Shown: positions 60,501 to 64,000 of the stretch, piece by piece
Numbering within the stretch: position 1 is the first letter of the stretch
Layout: each line of letters begins with the position of its first letter
Assembly: GCA_947359465.1 (NCBI GenBank)
Contig: OX375876.1
Location: 70,004,998-70,068,997 of the forward strand
From: Metellina segmentata
Lineage: Eukaryota; Arthropoda; Arachnida; Araneae; Tetragnathidae
Length of the DNA stretch: 64,000 nt
Direction of reading: 5' to 3'
Translations under genes and position numbers: made by a program
Notes under the pieces: generated by a model
What the model saw: only the letters and a program-made list of their open reading frames with translations
Databases searched by the model: none
Told to the model about the DNA's origin: nothing

Positions 60501-62184
60501 CTAGAATACGTCGATGCGAAATAATGAATGATATAGTGACTTCAATAATTGGAAATTTCGGAGGAAGGAAGATTATTGGCAGCAGCATGTCTTCTCTTAT
60601 CTCTTTCAATCTGTCTGGAACTAATATTATCTACTTTGGAGTTCGTTATTAAATTCACCTTTTCGATATCACGTTAGAAAATAAACTTACTTAGTTTCTT
60701 TTTAGTTTCTTTTCTTGGGAAAGATGTAAAAAAACGAATGTTTCGAGAAAATAATTGGAATTCCTTCATAGAGATGTTGCTTCTTTATAAGATGATGTTG
60801 TGCATTATTAAAAACTGTGAAAATGCACATCCGAATAATTTTAATTTTGTATTGACATTTTTTGACTTCATTAACTTGTTTCTTTGTGAAAGAAGACACT
60901 CATTTTTAACAGAGATGTGATTATTTAAATATTCGTCTTCAAAGTTCTCTTAAAAGTACTTAAAAAATTTCTAACGTCTCTTGTTACGGTAACTTTAATC
61001 ATTTTTTAAGGTGAATTTAAAATAGGTATGCTGGTTTTGTTGACGGATTTTGTTACATCTTAAAACAATTTAAAACAGGAAATGATTAAATTTCCTTTTA
61101 ATGTCAACTTTTTTAAAGTAAATTAAAAATTCGTTTTTCGCTTTCAAGGGAACATCTATACATTGTAATGCTAGAAGAGAATACTCGTTAATGTTAAATA
61201 CTGCTGAATGTAGCTATTTTTTTTAACCCTTGGCATGAATATTATATTCAAAAGTATACACCTATATTAAAATGTAGATGAAAACTAACTAAAAGGGAAG
61301 ATTATTGCAATAATATTCAAATAGTTTTTTTAAATTATTACCAGATGACGATAAAGATCAATTAGCTGTAATGAAAAATAAGTTATCCCAGCCTTTCCCC
61401 AACATTTTGTGATATGGTTTACTATATCTAAACATCTAGTGAAACACAAATTTAATTTGAAAAGATCTCATTATAATTAATTTAAATATTTAAACTAATT
61501 CTATTTCAACATGATATGTAAATTTAATTATCAAAAATTGCAAAAATGATAGCTACATTTAGTGAACGAAGACAAAATCAAAGAATACAATAACTTATAT
61601 ATAAAAACCATAATACATCTCCATCAGAAGGGCATAAATAAGATTTGACTGTACTATGGCAGCAAATAGGCCATAAGTAGGTACTGCCTCTAGAAGGGCC
61701 AAAATAGTAGTATTCTGATTTTAATTTTTCTAACCAAACTAAAAATGTGACGTCCCAATTTAAACTCAAATCATCTACAATTTTACAAAGATTGGTGCCT
61801 CATCCATGTTCACCTTGGTAATTCCGACAGTAATCTCAACCAATGGCATTCAACCAGGGAAGACTTCATGCAATCGTTGTAAAAGTTTATCCGGGTTTAA
61901 TGGTATCCCTTGGGAGTTAATAAGTTTCTCACATTCACAGAAACACTTTTGGAAACATGAAAGTTGGACAGCTGTTGATTATTTGAAAATTCTGTTTATG
62001 TTGTTGTGAAATTCCAAAAACGAGAAGTAAGGAGTGTCGCTAATTTTTCCCGTGGTGTTTTTTTCATATCGTCATTCTAAGTAGCAAAACTCGTAACTCC
62101 ACTTAACGTATAGAAATTATACTAATTAGTATATTGACATTTGATGGACTTGTTTATTTTTCTTTCTACAGCTATTCAGCCATC
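57571..62184. other. AT-rich DNA, mostly nothing recognised
   Basis: About 4.6 kb. A modestly less AT-rich patch at 58085-58260 is unidentified. No open frame here exceeds about 71 codons with supporting evidence. Confidence 0.45.
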
Positions 62185-62189
62185 CTGAG

Positions 62190-62265
62190 GTGGATATTAG
62201 AAGTGGGTAACATAAGCGGAGTGAGTACGTTAGGGTCAATGACAAGCGGGTTCGATCCAGAGCTT
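62190..62265 (+). repeat. Possible tRNA-like SINE head
   Basis: AACATAAGCGGAGTGAGTAC (box-A-like) followed about 35 bp later by AAGCGGGTTCGATCCAGAGC (good box B). It cannot fold into a convincing tRNA cloverleaf and the downstream sequence does not match SINE-A or SINE-B. Confidence 0.3.
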
Positions 62266-62700
62266 GCTTACAGCATGTAGCCATTCAAAGCTAGTAAGCT
62301 TTAATATTATTATGTGATTTTCGGCGATTTCAGGGCTCGTAAACTCCTTATAGAAAAATGACACTTGCTTCACAATCGTAATTCATGCCATCCCTTTATG
62401 TCCGTACTTACATTTGTGAAAAACCATTTTTGCAAGGATGAAATATATGAAGAGCAAAAAAAGATCGAACTTTTATTGACGAGCACCTTCATAACTCATT
62501 AAGAATATAACCTATTTGCATTAGTTTCAAAAAAAGCAATGTCAAATATCCCCATTAATTTCAGATTTGTATTGCTTGCTTTTTTAATTTAAGAAAATAC
62601 AAAACATAAAATACAAGAAAATAGCATTATTTATCTACGTTAACTGAATTATATATTTTTTGTGCTCATGACAGTTTGTATTCACTCTATGTGGTATAGA

Positions 62701-63365
62701 CTAGCCAAAACATTGGACACTACTCTACGGCATAGTGCATTTATCGGTGTTCCCTCCATCAATCAACAACAGTATTGTAGATAACCACGCACTATTTTCT
62801 AAATATTCTCAATAGTAACAATTTCAGGATTTTTATTCCTTCATGTTACATCACGTAGCATCTAATATTCCGATAAACATTTGTTTATCAAACTAAGAAA
62901 ACGTTCCGAAAATTATCTGTTTATACACGGCAATATATGGTAAATAAAAACAAAATGTTCTTAAAAATGTCAAGAACTAAACATTTCATTTCCACATAAA
63001 AAAGGAAATTATTAAACAAATAACATATTATAAAAATTCAGAGGAAATATCATCACAATTTTAAATGTTTTAACTGATCATTGTTGTAATAGTACTTTTT
63101 AAGAATTTCATAATCGACTGTTGCTATGGAAACGGCAACCGAATTTGCTGGTTCTTCTGAAAACATTGCAAACCTTTCTACCGCGTATTCTCAAATTTTT
63201 TGACAGAATTAATTAAAAAATATAACTGTTTATCGTATGCGCGTGCTCCAAATTCACTGGTCCGTTGACCCACAGGACTAATTACCACGTGACTCGCTAT
63301 CTACCAATCACAAAGCGAATAAAACTGAAAAAGACCGCAAAAGTTTTATTTTTATAATAGAAAGA
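62701..63365 (-). mobile_element. Non-autonomous Helitron-2, copy 2 (opposite strand)
   Basis: Read on the minus strand it starts TCTTTCTATTATAAAAATAA preceded by A and matches copy 1 (21087 on) for about 450 bp, including the inverted CCAAT box, the 37-codon frame and the X-box-like GTTTCCATAGCAAC (63120-63133). A plausible 3' end is TTTTGGCTAG followed by T, preceded by a CACTA...TAGTG hairpin. This 3' part is unrelated to that of copy 1, so the 3' boundary is less secure. Confidence 0.65.
63053..63166 (-). pseudogene. 37-codon frame inside Helitron-2 copy 2
   Basis: Begins MFSEEPANSVAVSIATVDYE and ends at a TGA in the same position as the copy 1 frame. Changes between copies are mostly amino-acid-altering. 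Confidence 0.3.
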
Positions 63366-63639
63366 TAACAGTCAAACTTCCACAGCTCTTTTGTCGAAAA
63401 TCTACGACTCCCTTTAGAGCCACGACAAATAATCTGGAAATCTAAGTTAGCTAATAAGATAAGAACTACACGCGTGGGTTTCTGTTACGTGGTTAAAGAC
63501 TAGGAGTCGAAAGGAATTTTAGTCTTAATTCGTCTGATCGTTAATTGTAAAACTGTATCAATATGATTTATACTAAAACATATAAAGATGTGTGGTTTCC
63601 GAATTCAATTTGTAATGCCAGTTTTTAACACACTAGGTA

Positions 63640-64000
63640 ATTGCTCTGCAGAGTTAACTCTTCATTAACAAAACCATAGGCAAATCTTGAAGGACGAGAT
63701 ATTATAATAATGTCATTAAAAGAACACTAACCATATCGGGAGCACGTTATTAACAAAGCCATAAGCTGATCTTGATGGACGAGTTATTATTATATAGTCA
63801 TCAGGAGAGAATTAACCACATATCGTCATTAATAAATCCATAAGCAGATCCTGATGGACGATATATTATTAAATTGCCATTAGAAGAAAACTAACCAGAT
63901 CTTGAATCTCGTCAATAACAATACCATAACCGTGATATTATTCTATCGTCTTTAGAAGAAAACTTACCAGATCTTGGGTCTAGTCATTAATAAAACCATA
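63640..64000 (+). repeat. PAL repeat locus 10, runs off the window
   Basis: About four units of 75-90 bp. Each has an AACCATA(A/G)GC(A/T)-like start, GATC(T/C)TGATGGACGA, a decayed palindrome (for example GACGAGATATTATAATAATG), and a TTAGAAGAAAACTAACCAG-like linker. Here the palindromic half is eroded to ATTATT-rich sequence. The array continues beyond position 64000. Confidence 0.7.

Overview
This window is eukaryotic nuclear DNA: AT-rich, gene-poor and dense in decayed mobile elements. No open frame exceeds about 145 codons, and there is no rRNA, no convincing functional tRNA and no bacterial-style operon. The transposon repertoire (Tc1-like, piggyBac, hAT, PIF/Harbinger, Helitron, two tRNA-headed SINE families, LINE 3' ends) suggests an animal, probably an arthropod. 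A retroelement RNase H/C-terminal remnant near 57.1-57.4 kb resembles sequences I associate with spiders and other chelicerates. That assignment is from memory and is an inference.

Layout. 0-14 kb: AT-rich DNA with three antisense SINE-B copies, the first of about ten loci of a repeat built on the palindrome ACGAGATATCTCGT (here 'PAL'), a possible last exon at 8.95-9.26 kb, a SINE-A copy, and a 42-bp SINE stub with perfect 14-bp target duplications. A compositionally balanced, non-repetitive island lies at 13.0-13.7 kb. 14-19 kb: a possible exon encoding 21-residue repeats, a SINE-B copy and a 125-bp hairpin MITE. 19.2-22.4 kb: a nest of a SINE-B copy with a complete non-autonomous Helitron in its tail, a second Helitron beside it, then two SINE-A copies. 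24.7-30.2 kb: a second nest with a dead full-length Tc1 element, a 350-bp repeat present twice, SINE-B, PAL, a complete hAT MITE with 8-bp target duplications, and an internally deleted piggyBac with TTAA duplications. 30-42 kb: SINE and PAL copies, a PIF/Harbinger MITE, long AT microsatellites and balanced islands at about 32.0, 37.3-38.1 and 41.5 kb. 42-54 kb: a 24-bp minisatellite, then mainly AT-rich DNA. It is broken by a striking CpG-rich, promoter-like island at 47.25-47.9 kb with a CRE and a strong splice donor, a LINE 3' remnant at 49.4 kb, a minus-strand open frame at 50.6-50.8 kb, and the best host-exon candidate at 53.17-53.33 kb. 54-64 kb: microsatellites, PAL loci (one holding a LINE fragment), a second copy of the 21-kb Helitron family in opposite orientation, and a PAL array running off the end.

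Interpretation. The window is probably intronic or intergenic sequence of a large genome. It may include one real promoter (47.5 kb, + strand) and a few single exons, but no complete gene can be assembled from the sequence alone. The most unusual structure is the PAL family: short elements with related inverted ends and internal tandem units carrying a near-perfect palindrome, at about ten sites in 64 kb. I do not recognise it as a named family.
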